Positions 29,053-37,011 of a stretch of 40,344 nt of DNA are shown piece after piece. A model generated the notes under the pieces. That model saw only the letters and a list, made by a program, of their open reading frames with translations. It searched no databases and was not told the origin of the DNA. This DNA comes from an uncultured Ferrovum sp. (lineage in GTDB: Bacteria > Pseudomonadota > Gammaproteobacteria > Burkholderiales > Ferrovaceae): assembly GCA_903909215.1 (NCBI GenBank), contig CAIVUX010000008.1:1-40344 (forward strand), read 5' to 3'. Each line of letters starts with the position of its first letter. Positions within the stretch are counted from its first letter, which is position 1. Made by a program: the position numbers and the translations under genes.

Positions 29053-29768
29053 CGCTATCAGCCAAACAGGCCGTGGAAAAATCCTTGCTAACGCTTGGCG
29101 CGCCGCATGTTGTCACCACGCAGGACCTTAACGCCTACGCTGAATTTGAAACGGGCGCGCGTCCTGCCCCCGCAACCGTCACGCGAATGGCGAACGCGCT
29201 GGCAAAGACTGGTGCGCTGCAGAGGGTGTCGCGCACCGTATATTTGAACAAGCTTGCAGGCCCTACTGTTCAACTGGCAGAGGCTGCCCAATTGATTCGC
29301 CGCGGCGCGGTGGTTAGTCTGGCTTGGGTACTGGAACGCTCAGGAGCGTTAAATAATTTTGGTGATATCGTCACCTGCGTGGTGCCGCTGGTGGTGGGAA
29401 TGGCGCCGCCTCGTGTGGGTGAGCATAAAACGTTGGCAGGCCAGTTCCGTTTTTATGGAATGCCGATCCGTATTGTGAATTGTGGAGCCGCACACGTTGA
29501 GGATGTTCAAGATGTGCGCTACGCCTATCCCCGCGCAACACCTGAGCGCGCGTTGATGGACTGGATTTATCTAGGAAGTTCGCCTCATAGCCGACTGCCG
29601 TTGCCGCCCTTGGATATTCAACTGCACGGAATGAACCAACCTCGATTGAAAAGACTGTCTAAAGTAATGGGCTTGGAAAGCGAGTGGGCCCACTGGTACT
29701 GTAAGTGGCAAAAAAGGGAATCGACCGATGACGTTCGAGAAAACGCTTCTTTAGGCTTGGGGTTTTAA
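29049..29768 (+). CDS. AbiEi-type antitoxin / transcriptional regulator
   Basis: The 239-residue product has an N-terminal winged-helix region (about 1-75: PATVTRMANALAKTGALQRV, then SRTVYLNKLAG) followed by a domain seen in AbiEi-like proteins (VSLAWVLERSGALNNFGD; YAYPRATPERALMDWIYLG). It probably neutralises the upstream toxin-type protein and represses the operon through the palindrome. ATG 29049 overlaps the toxin stop (ATGA) and follows AGGGAAG; the in-frame GTG 29031 is less likely. In known abiE operons the antitoxin gene comes first, so this order is reversed. Confidence 0.75.
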   Translation: MTLSAKQAVEKSLLTLGAPHVVTTQDLNAYAEFETGARPAPATVTRMANALAKTGALQRVSRTVYLNKLAGPTVQLAEAAQLIRRGAVVSLAWVLERSGALNNFGDIVTCVVPLVVGMAPPRVGEHKTLAGQFRFYGMPIRIVNCGAAHVEDVQDVRYAYPRATPERALMDWIYLGSSPHSRLPLPPLDIQLHGMNQPRLKRLSKVMGLESEWAHWYCKWQKRESTDDVRENASLGLGF

Positions 29769-29781
29769 CCCAGCACGAAAA

Positions 29782-29820
29782 AAATCCCCATGAGCCTGAG
29801 GCCGATGGGAATTTTTTATT
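29782..29820. terminator. Bidirectional terminator between the antitoxin gene and rpsI
   Basis: ATCCCCAT and ATGGGAAT pair with one mismatch, and the inner GCCT/AGGC adds four pairs. A T-run follows on the plus strand (29811-29817), and an A-run precedes (29778-29784), giving a T-run on the minus strand. It can therefore end both the AbiE-like operon and rplM-rpsI. Confidence 0.85.
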
Positions 29821-29838
29821 GCTTGTGAGGAAAGCAGC

Positions 29839-30231
29839 TTAGCGCTTGCTGAACTGTTTACGACGACGGGCTTTATGCAGACCCACCTTCTTGCGTTCCA
29901 CTTCACGTGCATCGCGAGTGACCAAACCCGCTTGCTTCAGCGTGGTTTTGAGTTCTGGGTTGAAGTCGATCAAGGCACGTGTAATGCCGTGGCGTACAGC
30001 ACCGGCTTGACCAGATTCACCGCCACCCATGACGTTAATGCGCACATCAAAACCGGACAGGTTGTTGGTGAGCTCTAAAGGCTGACGCACCACCATACGG
30101 CCGGTTTCACGAGAAAAATATTGTTCCAAGGTTTTGCCATTCACGACAAATTTACCGGAACCCGACTTCATAAACACACGAGCTACAGCGCTTTTGCGAC
30201 GGCCGGTGCCATAGTAATAATTACCAATCAT
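29839..30231 (-). CDS. rpsI: 30S ribosomal protein S9
   Basis: This 130-residue protein has the E. coli length. The start [20 protein letters not shown] and the C-terminal tail [11 protein letters not shown], which reaches P-site tRNA, are diagnostic. Conserved [19 protein letters not shown] lies in the middle. ATG 30231 is used; upstream in-frame codons lie inside rplM. It is 7 nt behind rplM and shares its promoter. Confidence 0.97.
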   Translation of the reverse strand: MIGNYYYGTGRRKSAVARVFMKSGSGKFVVNGKTLEQYFSRETGRMVVRQPLELTNNLSGFDVRINVMGGGESGQAGAVRHGITRALIDFNPELKTTLKQAGLVTRDAREVERKKVGLHKARRRKQFSKR

Positions 30232-30238
30232 AGTAGCC

Positions 30239-30667
30239 TCAAATTTCCAGCGGTTTGGGTTGCTGGGCGGCATGGGGGTGGTCACTACCCGCATACACTT
30301 TCATTTTCTTGATCATGGCGTAACCCAAAGGGCCTTTGGGCAACATGCCTTTCACAGCTTTTTCTAACATGCGCGTAGGGTGACGAGCGCGCATCTTGTT
30401 GAAATTGGTTTCGTAAATGCCGCCGGGGTAGCCCGTGTGGCGATAGTAAATCTTGTCTTCACCCTTATTGCCGGTGACGCGGACTTTGCCGGCATTCACC
30501 ACCACAATAAAATCACCCGTATCCACGTGGGGGGTGAAAATAGGTTTGTGTTTGCCACGCAAGCGCAGGGCAATTTGACTGGCAAGACGGCCCAACACGC
30601 GGTCTGTGGCATCAACCACAAACCAATCGCGTTCAACTTCGTGTGCCTTAGCGGAAAAGGTTTTCAT
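30239..30667 (-). CDS. rplM: 50S ribosomal protein L13
   Basis: This 142-residue protein has the E. coli length. Start [20 protein letters not shown], then [20 protein letters not shown] and [19 protein letters not shown], match L13, an early assembly protein of the 50S subunit. ATG 30667 is preceded by the leader from a near-consensus promoter. rpsI follows after 7 nt. Confidence 0.97.
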   Translation of the reverse strand: MKTFSAKAHEVERDWFVVDATDRVLGRLASQIALRLRGKHKPIFTPHVDTGDFIVVVNAGKVRVTGNKGEDKIYYRHTGYPGGIYETNFNKMRARHPTRMLEKAVKGMLPKGPLGYAMIKKMKVYAGSDHPHAAQQPKPLEI

Positions 30668-30699
30668 GACAAATCTACATTCAGTGAAAAGAGCCAACG

Positions 30700-30729
30700 A
30701 TTATAGCTGTGGCATGGCCATGCTGTCAA
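30700..30729 (-). promoter_or_regulatory. rplM-rpsI promoter
   Basis: On the minus strand TTGACA (30724-30729), an 18-nt spacer and TATAAT (30700-30705) are both perfect consensus hexamers. The transcript would start near 30693, 26 nt before the rplM ATG. Such strength fits a ribosomal protein operon. Confidence 0.8.
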
Positions 30730-30736
30730 CGCGCTA

Positions 30737-30764
30737 TTGGGGCGCGGTGCGGGAGGGCTATAAT
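30737..30764 (+). promoter_or_regulatory. Promoter of the OsmC-trpD-trpC operon
   Basis: TATAAT (30759-30764) is a perfect -10; TTGGGG (30737-30742) is a weak -35 at 16-nt spacing. It lies 33 nt before the OsmC-family start codon and is back to back with the rplM promoter. No trp leader peptide or attenuator was seen. Confidence 0.6.
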
Positions 30765-30796
30765 GGACGTTTTGGCGATGAATTGGGGTTTTGGGT

Positions 30797-31213
30797 ATGA
30801 AGGCACGCATTAAATGGGTAGAGGGCATGTCCTTCCTGGGCGAGAGCGGCAGCGGGCACACCATTCTGATGGACGGCGCTCCCGAGGCGGGCGGGCGCAA
30901 TCTGGGCATTCGCCCCATGGAAGCCATATTAATAGGCGCCGGGGGCTGCACCACCTTTGATGTGATCCTGATCCTGAAGCGCTCACGGGCAGAGGTGACG
31001 GATTGCGTGGTGGAAATCGATTCCGAGCGCGCTGAAACCGACCCCAAGGTGTTCACTAAAATCCACTTCCACTTCATTGTTACCGGCAAGGCCTTGAAGC
31101 CCGAGCTGGTGGAACGTGCCATTAATCTGTCTGCCGAGAAGTACTGTTCCGCCAGCATCATGCTGGGCAAAACGGCCGTCATGACCCACGATTTTGAGAT
31201 TAGAGAGGCTTGA
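30797..31213 (+). CDS. OsmC/Ohr family protein (YhfA-like)
   Basis: This 138-residue protein has the OsmC-family fold features. The two conserved cysteines are Cys51 (GAGGCTTFDV) and Cys117 (EKYCSASIMLGKTA), the pair that acts on peroxides in OsmC and Ohr. The sequence is closest in style to the YhfA branch, whose substrate is not established. ATG 30797 is chosen over TTG 30791. It overlaps or closely precedes trpD, so it belongs to the trp operon, as in several betaproteobacteria. Confidence 0.88.
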   Translation: MKARIKWVEGMSFLGESGSGHTILMDGAPEAGGRNLGIRPMEAILIGAGGCTTFDVILILKRSRAEVTDCVVEIDSERAETDPKVFTKIHFHFIVTGKALKPELVERAINLSAEKYCSASIMLGKTAVMTHDFEIREA

Positions 31214-31218
31214 ACAGC

Positions 31219-32238
31219 GTGACCCCGAAAGATGCCCTCAATATCCTCCTGGCGCGCAATGACCTGACACGTGAGCAAATGCTCACTGTCATGGGAAGTA
31301 TTATGAATGGTGAAACAACCCCCATTCAAACCGCGGGACTTGTGGTGGCCCTGCGCGCCAAGGGCGAAACGGTGGTGGAGATTGCCGCCGCGGCGGAAGT
31401 GATGCGTAAGCTCTCCACCAAGGTGGAGAGCGCCGGCTTAAAGCATGTGGTGGACACCTGCGGTACCGGGGGTGATGGCCTACACACCTTTAATATCTCG
31501 ACTACCGCAGCCTTTGTGGCTGCCGCCGCTGGGGCGCATGTGGCGAAGCATGGCGGACGCTCTGTTTCATCCACCAGCGGCAGCGCCGATGTTTTGGAGG
31601 CCCTAGGCATTCCCGTTACCAACACCAGTGCGGAACATGCGGGTCAGACGTTGCGCGCTCTAGGGTTGGGCTTTATGTTTGCCCCCAACCATCATGCCGC
31701 TATGCGTTACGCCTCAGCAGTTCGTAGGGAATTGGGCGTGCGCACGATATTTAATATTCTGGGGCCGCTCACCAACCCCGCGGGCGCCCCCAACCAATTA
31801 TTGGGCGTATTCAGCCCGCACCTCACCAGCACTCTGGCCCATGTGTTGAAAACCTTGGGCAGCCGTCACGCGATGGTGGTGCACGGCAGTGATGGCTTGG
31901 ATGAAATCACCCTTACAGGCGACACCCAGGTGGCGGAATTGAAAGACGGGAGCGTGCGTGAATACGCCCTCAATCCACGCGACTTTGGCATTAGCCCCGC
32001 ACCGCTTAACAGTCTATTGGTCAAGAATGTGCAGGAATCTCGTGAGCTGTTGGAGATGGTATTGGACAACCGCGAGGGGGCAGCGCTGGACATTGTGCTG
32101 ATGAATGCGGGTGCGGCGATCTATGTGGCAGGCCTCACATCAACCTTGAAAGAGGGCGTTGAATTGGCACGCGCGACCATTCAAAGCGGTGCTGCCCGAG
32201 AAAAGCTTAATGCGTATGTGGGCTGGAAGGGCGCATGA
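31219..32238 (+). CDS. trpD: Anthranilate phosphoribosyltransferase
   Basis: This 339-residue enzyme joins anthranilate to phosphoribosyl pyrophosphate, the second step of tryptophan synthesis. The PRPP-binding CGTGGDG is at residues 81-87, and [20 protein letters not shown] follows at 110-129. The start GTG 31219 gives the family start MTPKDALN and lies a normal distance from GAGAGG; the TTG at 31210 is too close to it. Its stop overlaps the trpC start (ATGA). Confidence 0.95.
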   Translation: MTPKDALNILLARNDLTREQMLTVMGSIMNGETTPIQTAGLVVALRAKGETVVEIAAAAEVMRKLSTKVESAGLKHVVDTCGTGGDGLHTFNISTTAAFVAAAAGAHVAKHGGRSVSSTSGSADVLEALGIPVTNTSAEHAGQTLRALGLGFMFAPNHHAAMRYASAVRRELGVRTIFNILGPLTNPAGAPNQLLGVFSPHLTSTLAHVLKTLGSRHAMVVHGSDGLDEITLTGDTQVAELKDGSVREYALNPRDFGISPAPLNSLLVKNVQESRELLEMVLDNREGAALDIVLMNAGAAIYVAGLTSTLKEGVELARATIQSGAAREKLNAYVGWKGA

Positions 32239-33020
32239 GCGACATCTTAGAAAAAATCCTCGCCACCAAAGCCAAAGAAGTGGCAGAAGCGCGCCAAAAC
32301 ATCAGCGATGATGAAATGAAGCAACTTGCCAAGAACGGACCACCGCTGCGCGACTTTACGGGCGCACTGCGCATAAGGCTTGAACGCCATCTGCCCGCGG
32401 TGATTGCGGAAATTAAGAAAGCCAGCCCCAGTCGGGGGGTGCTGCGCGAAGACTTCAACCCCGCCGAGATTGCCAGCAGTTATGCCCGTCATGGGGCCGC
32501 TTGTTTGTCGGTACTCACCGATAGGGAATATTTTCAGGGGGCACCAGAATATTTGAAGGAAGCGCGCAACGCGTGCGGCCTGCCTGTAATCCGCAAGGAC
32601 TTCATTATTGATGAGTACCAAGTGTACGAGGCGCGTGCCATGGGGGCGGATGCCATCCTCTTAATTGTTGCGGCACTGCAACAAACACAAATGAAACAAT
32701 TGGAGCAGTTGGCCGAGGTTTTGGGCATGGCGGTGTTGGTGGAATCCCATAATGAGGAGGAGTTGCAACGAGCGCTGCAACTGAATACACCCTTAATCGG
32801 GATCAACAATCGCAACCTCAAAACCTTTGAAACCAGCCTTGATGTCACCCTAACCCTAAAAAAACAGGTTCCCAAGAATCGTATCGTTGTTACGGAAAGC
32901 GGCATCCAGTCAAAAGCCGACGTGGCCTGTATGCAGCAGCAGGATATTCATGCCTTTTTGGTGGGGGAAGCGTTTATGCGAGCAGCAGACCCTGGAGAAG
33001 CTTTAAGCGCACTATTTTAG
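32235..33020 (+). CDS. trpC: Indole-3-glycerol phosphate synthase
   Basis: This 261-residue TIM-barrel enzyme forms the indole ring of tryptophan. Conserved stretches are [16 protein letters not shown] (residues 58-73, with catalytic Glu/Lys), [20 protein letters not shown] and [11 protein letters not shown], and [12 protein letters not shown] near the end. It is a stand-alone TrpC, not fused to TrpF. It overlaps trpD by 4 nt. trpE and trpG, often just upstream, are not in this operon here. Confidence 0.96.
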   Translation: MSDILEKILATKAKEVAEARQNISDDEMKQLAKNGPPLRDFTGALRIRLERHLPAVIAEIKKASPSRGVLREDFNPAEIASSYARHGAACLSVLTDREYFQGAPEYLKEARNACGLPVIRKDFIIDEYQVYEARAMGADAILLIVAALQQTQMKQLEQLAEVLGMAVLVESHNEEELQRALQLNTPLIGINNRNLKTFETSLDVTLTLKKQVPKNRIVVTESGIQSKADVACMQQQDIHAFLVGEAFMRAADPGEALSALF

Positions 33021-33140
33021 TGCATAATCGGTTTAAAGCGCTTCTAAGTAGGGAGAAAACTGTTGCGTCACGGCAACACTAATACGTAAATCAACTCCAT
33101 AATACTTAAAAACCTTGGATCAACTACCTCTTTGGGGGAC

Positions 33141-33164
33141 TATGGACGTTCCATAAACATGTTT
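33141..33164 (+). promoter_or_regulatory. Palindromic leader elements of the first porin
   Basis: TATGGA-cgt-TCCATA (33141-33155) and the overlapping palindrome AAACATGTTT (33155-33164) lie 14-37 nt before the porin ATG. The 157-nt gap after trpC has no clear terminator. Porin leaders are frequent small-RNA or regulator targets; a specific role here is a guess. Confidence 0.3.
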
Positions 33165-33177
33165 GGAGTTACAAACT

Positions 33178-34311
33178 ATGAATAAGAAAATTATCGCTGC
33201 AGCTGCTCTGGCCCTGGTTTCAGGCGCCGCGTTGGCTACCGATGGCGTTTCACTGTTCGGTATCGTCGATACCGGTATCATGACCCAGAACAACACTCCG
33301 GGTGGCAAGGGTACCCAGACTCAAATGTGGACCAACGGTCTGCGTCAGAGCGTTTGGGGCATCAAGGGTAGTGAAGATCTGGGTGACGGCACCAAGGCCT
33401 TCTTCAACCTCGAATCCCACATCGACATCAACACCGGCCAGTTGCATGGCACGGGTGACCCCGCTGGCACGGCGACACCACTCTTCCGTCGTCAAGCGAA
33501 CGTCGGTCTGACAAACGCCGACATGGGTACCCTGACTTTGGGTAAGCAGTACGGCCCCGTTCTTCTGGCCGTGCTTGAGACTGAGCCACGCCTGTTCAAG
33601 GAACAGTTCTCCAACCTCTACATGTTGGCTTATTCCCAAATCAACACCGCCGGCACACTCGTGTGCGGCGCAAACACTACCGCTTCAACCTGTGCTTCAG
33701 TTAACTCCAACAACGACGTTGGTATTTTCATGGACAACGCCGTTCAGTACAGCAATGCCGTTGGCCCTGTAAACTTCGGCCTGTTGTACTCCCTTGGTGG
33801 TCAAGCGGGTTCCACCAACAATAACCAGGCCTATGCTCTTGGCGTTACCTACCACGGCCCCGTTGTTCTGGCTGGCGGTTATCAAGCATTCACCGATACG
33901 GCTACTGGAAACAACATCACCAAGTTTTACACTTTTGGTGGTGCATACACCTACGGCGCCGTTACCTTCCGTGCTAACTTCATGGACAGCCGTAACTTCG
34001 ACCCATCTACGCAGGCAACGCTTGCTGACGTGCAAGGTATCAGCGGTGGTGCAGATTGGACCTGGAGTACGCGCAACACTGCTACCCTCGCCTATTACAA
34101 CAACCAGGACAAGAACCACACCCTGGACCAAACCAGAAACGTTGTGCTGAGCAACGATTTTCACTGGTCCAAGCGTACCACCCTGTACGCACAAGCAGCC
34201 TATGTGCAGGCTGATTCTGGTGCAAAACTTGACACGAGCATCGTTGCTTCGGGTTCGGTTGCTAACACCAGTACGCTCTACCTGAACGTGGGTGTTAACC
34301 ACACCTTCTAA
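33178..34311 (+). CDS. Gram-negative outer-membrane porin
   Basis: The 377-residue product has a signal peptide (residues 1-20, MNKKIIAAAA...AALA). A mature barrel follows that starts TDGVSLFGIVDTGIM and ends YLNVGVNHTF, with the terminal Phe needed for barrel assembly. SVWGIKGSEDLGDGTKAFFN is the typical first-hairpin motif of betaproteobacterial general porins. It forms a trimeric diffusion channel by family knowledge. The first in-frame codon (TTG 33163) is not needed; ATG 33178 with GGAG upstream is the start. Codon choice is more C-ending than in the ribosomal genes, as expected of a highly expressed gene. Confidence 0.92.
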   Translation: MNKKIIAAAALALVSGAALATDGVSLFGIVDTGIMTQNNTPGGKGTQTQMWTNGLRQSVWGIKGSEDLGDGTKAFFNLESHIDINTGQLHGTGDPAGTATPLFRRQANVGLTNADMGTLTLGKQYGPVLLAVLETEPRLFKEQFSNLYMLAYSQINTAGTLVCGANTTASTCASVNSNNDVGIFMDNAVQYSNAVGPVNFGLLYSLGGQAGSTNNNQAYALGVTYHGPVVLAGGYQAFTDTATGNNITKFYTFGGAYTYGAVTFRANFMDSRNFDPSTQATLADVQGISGGADWTWSTRNTATLAYYNNQDKNHTLDQTRNVVLSNDFHWSKRTTLYAQAAYVQADSGAKLDTSIVASGSVANTSTLYLNVGVNHTF

Positions 34312-34349
34312 TTCTTCGGGCCCACAAGGCTCGCTTGAAGCTAGAATTA

Positions 34350-34378
34350 AAACGCCCCGCATTGCGGGGCGTTTTTTT
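34350..34378 (+). terminator. Rho-independent terminator after the first porin
   Basis: AAACGCCCCGC (34350-34360) and GCGGGGCGTTT (34364-34374) pair over 11 bp around a three-base loop, followed by eight T's. It ends the porin transcript. Confidence 0.93.
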
Positions 34379-34480
34379 TGGTTACAAAAAAGAGGTAACC
34401 ATTTTTGGCCAGCTTGGCCAAATACTGCATCATTAGAATAAACTGCACCATTCTGCAGAATAACGAGGGGATTTTTCCGG

Positions 34481-35008
34481 ATGCTCGAGATCGTCAAGCT
34501 GGCCCTGCGACGTCCCTATACCTTTGTCGTTCTTGCGCTGCTGATCCTTATTTTTGGGCCCCTCGCCGCCCTGCGAACGCCCACCGATATTTTTCCCGCC
34601 ATTCGCATCCCGGTGATCAGCGTGGTGTGGAGCTATACCAGCATGCAGCCCCAGGACAAGGCGGGGCGCGTGATTTACAGTTACGAGCGTTCACTGAGTT
34701 CCACGGTCAACGACATCGAGCACATCGAGTCACAGTCCTTGCCCGGTTACGGCATCGTCAAAATTTTTTTCCAGCCCACGGTGGATATCCGCACTGCTAC
34801 GGCGCAGGTCACTTCCATTTTTCAGACCGTATCGAAGCAAATGCCGCCTGGCATTACCCCGCCGCTGATTCTCAACTACAATGCCGCCACGGTGCCGATA
34901 ATTCAGCTGGCGCTGTCCAGCAACAAGCTCTCCGAGCAGTGGCTGTTCGATATGGGCCAGAACTTCATTCGCCCGCAACTGGCTACTGTTGCAGGAAGCG
35001 CCATACCT
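34481..35008 (+). pseudogene. RND efflux permease, N-terminal fragment
   Basis: The first 176 codons match the start of an RND-family inner-membrane pump: a first transmembrane helix (about residues 10-30), then LRTPTDIFPAIRIPVISVVW and the porter-domain start up to QLATVAGSAIP. Full proteins have about 1030-1060 residues, so more than 80% is missing. The frame then runs MTWQ and stops at 35023, inside sequence that belongs to another gene. It lies behind the porin terminator. A peptide could still be made, but it cannot be a pump. Confidence 0.85.
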
Positions 35009-35172
35009 ATGACTTGGCAATGAATCATTACCGGAAAGGTGCTGTCAGTTATCTGCAGGTGATCGATGCCGAAAATGCCAAATTGCGTATCGAACGTGAA
35101 GCCCTCAACATCCAAGTCTCACGCATGCAAGCCAGCATTGGCCTGGTAAGGGCCATTGACGGGGACTGGTAG
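35005..35172 (+). pseudogene. Outer-membrane efflux protein (TolC/NodT type), C-terminal fragment
   Basis: In a different frame from the RND fragment, the sequence reads TYDLAMNHYRKGAVSYLQVI, then DAENAKLRIEREALNIQVSR and ends RAIDGDW. This is the characteristic last helices and tail of an NodT-type efflux outer-membrane factor (about 55 of 450-480 residues). Together with the RND fragment it marks one deletion that removed the rest of the pump, any adaptor gene and most of this gene. The longer open frame starting at 34405 is antisense-like noise upstream of the junction. Confidence 0.82.
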
Positions 35173-35545
35173 AAATCTGGATAAAATTATGTTGCGCATT
35201 TGCAACAACAGGGGTTTATCTTTTAAAACTATAAAATTGTAAGAAAAACTTCATGGAACGCAATTAAAATCAGCAGAGTTGATTCTGTAACTTATTGATT
35301 CAGCATCAAAGAATTTCGTGACCCCGCCTGTTGTCACTATGTTGCTGTTAGTGAGGATTGTTATTTTTGCCGATACTGAACGGTTTGAATTTTCAGAATT
35401 TAATATATAGTCACAACGTGGGAAATTTAATATATAGTCACAACGTGGGAAGATGTATGGAAACAATAAAGTTGTTCGGCTGGCTCTATAAACAGCTAAT
35501 TTCCATGCAATATCAAAAACTTTACAAGCACATGGAGTCTCAAAA
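35173..35545. other. AT-rich intergenic region before the second porin
   Basis: These 373 nt hold no gene that I can support. They contain a direct repeat TTGATTCTG / TTGATTCAG near 35279-35304, a perfect tandem 27-bp duplication (35397-35450) and a ribosome-binding site (GGAG) before the porin ATG. The low GC contrasts with the flanking genes. Confidence 0.6.
35397..35450. repeat. Perfect tandem 27-bp direct repeat upstream of the second porin
   Basis: Two identical 27-nt units lie head to tail at 35397-35423 and 35424-35450. Each begins AATTTAATATATAG and ends TCACAACGTGGGA. It lies 95-149 nt before the porin start, so it may be a duplicated regulator site or a duplicated promoter element (TATATA is present in each copy). 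Confidence 0.9.
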
Positions 35546-36853
35546 ATGAAAAAAAGCCTACTGGCTATTGCTGCCCTGTCTGCGATCGCAGGCACTGCTC
35601 AAGCTGATGTAACACTTTACGGCGTTATAGATCTGGCTGTTGGAACGGTCTCGCATCAATACAATGCAGATCCTTCGTTCCCTGCCACGGTAAACCCCGT
35701 ATCGGCAACCGCTGCTCCGAACACCACCACTGCGATGATGAACGGTGGTATTTCTCCGTCGCGCTGGGGCATCAAGGGTTCTGAGGACCTTGGTGGCGGC
35801 ACGAAGGCAATCTTTACCTTGGAATCGGGTTTTGATTCCAATACCGGTCAGCTGAACAATGGTGCACAGGCACTCGTGAGCAACACCAACAAGACCACCA
35901 CCAACGCTGCAAATTCCTCCCTGAACGGCCAGCTTTTCAACCGCCAGGCCTTTGTAGGCCTCTCTGATGACCAGTTTGGTACCCTGACTTTCGGGCGCCA
36001 GTACGCTGTGTTTTTCGACATCTATTCCGGATATGACCCCGTGCAATTTGCCCAGCTGTTCTCTCCCCTGGGCTTCTCCGGCACTTTGGGCGGCGGTGGC
36101 GGTGCAACGGAGTATCTGCGCCAGGATAACGCTGTCAAGTACGCCAACAAGTTTGGCGACGTGACCGTTGGCGCGATGTACAAGATTGGCGGCCAGGCTG
36201 GCAGCAATACGCCTTATTCTGCCTATGGCTTGAGAGTGGGCTATGAGGCCGGAAATTTTGGTATTCAAGCCGCCTATGAAGGTGCCAAGGACGTGTTGAC
36301 TGGCGCTACCTCGGGTGCTGGACTAGTCAATGTGACTGCACAAGACCAAAAAGCGTATCTTGTTGCGGCGAAGTACAAGTTCAACTCCGACCTGACGGGC
36401 AAGGTGGGCTATCAGCGCTACACCCTGAGCGCCCCTTCAGATTCCGCACTGCTCGCAGGTCTGGCAGGCACCAACGGTTACTATGGCTATCCTATTAATA
36501 CCGTATCGCCCGTTACAGCTGACCGCACTGTTTCAATTTTTGACTTGGGCGGCGACTACAACTTCACCCCAAAACTCAACTTGGCGGTGGGTATCTATGG
36601 CGTGAATTATGATGCCTTTAATACAACTTCCGGTGCTCCTGCAACCCAGAGATTTTACTCCGCACTGCTGGACTATAGCTTCTCCAAACGCACTGACGTG
36701 TATATGGGTGCAATGTCTACGGTGAACAGTGGTACTAGAACCGCTGCTGTTGGTACTACTACTACTGGCGCATCCGTAGGATCAGCAACCACCTCGTATG
36801 ACAATCTGCCAACCAACAGTATCTTTGCCGTTGGCGTCCGTCATCGCTTCTAA
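35546..36853 (+). CDS. Gram-negative outer-membrane porin (second copy)
   Basis: The 435-residue product has a signal peptide (1-20, ending GTAQA) followed by DVTLYGVIDLAVGTVSHQ. The internal motif SRWGIKGSEDLGGGTKAIFT and the C-terminal IFAVGVRHRF end are those of betaproteobacterial porins. It is a paralogue of the first porin but clearly diverged, with longer Thr/Ser/Ala/Asn-rich loops (surface-exposed by inference). The start ATG 35546 follows GGAG. Its C-terminal 60 residues and terminator resemble the broken porin before coq7. Confidence 0.93.
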   Translation: MKKSLLAIAALSAIAGTAQADVTLYGVIDLAVGTVSHQYNADPSFPATVNPVSATAAPNTTTAMMNGGISPSRWGIKGSEDLGGGTKAIFTLESGFDSNTGQLNNGAQALVSNTNKTTTNAANSSLNGQLFNRQAFVGLSDDQFGTLTFGRQYAVFFDIYSGYDPVQFAQLFSPLGFSGTLGGGGGATEYLRQDNAVKYANKFGDVTVGAMYKIGGQAGSNTPYSAYGLRVGYEAGNFGIQAAYEGAKDVLTGATSGAGLVNVTAQDQKAYLVAAKYKFNSDLTGKVGYQRYTLSAPSDSALLAGLAGTNGYYGYPINTVSPVTADRTVSIFDLGGDYNFTPKLNLAVGIYGVNYDAFNTTSGAPATQRFYSALLDYSFSKRTDVYMGAMSTVNSGTRTAAVGTTTTGASVGSATTSYDNLPTNSIFAVGVRHRF

Positions 36854-36896
36854 TCGCGCACTGGCCTAGCCAGTTTGCGATTGGTTCGCTGCACCT

Positions 36897-36928
36897 AAAA
36901 CCCACTGTGGAAACACAGTGGGTTTTTT
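36897..36928 (+). terminator. Rho-independent terminator after the second porin
   Basis: CCCACTGTG (36901-36909) and CACAGTGGG (36914-36922) form a 9-bp stem with a GAAA loop, extended by AAAA/TTTT, followed by six T's. The same stem sequence recurs, slightly changed, behind the porin remnant at 39615. Confidence 0.93.
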
Positions 36929-36973
36929 AATGCCTGGTTTGGTTGGTTAACGTCCTGACCACATCAGTTCACG

Positions 36974-36979
36974 TATAAT
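36974..36979 (+). promoter_or_regulatory. Candidate -10 element of the dehydrogenase gene
   Basis: A perfect TATAAT lies 33 nt before ATG 37012. No -35 hexamer sits at the ideal distance (TTAACG is 20 nt away), so only the -10 is supported. Confidence 0.4.
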
Positions 36980-37011
36980 TCAGTTTCTGAACATACCCGA
37001 GGAATAACGGC

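Noticed and set aside
30771-31218. Trp leader peptide, attenuator or riboswitch before trpD
   Set aside because: No tandem Trp codons, no competing hairpins and no T-box features; the only gene between promoter and trpD is the OsmC-family protein.
34405-35172. 255-codon open frame spanning the efflux remnants
   Set aside because: Its first 200 codons are out of frame with the RND fragment and resemble no protein; only the last 55 codons are meaningful (efflux protein tail).
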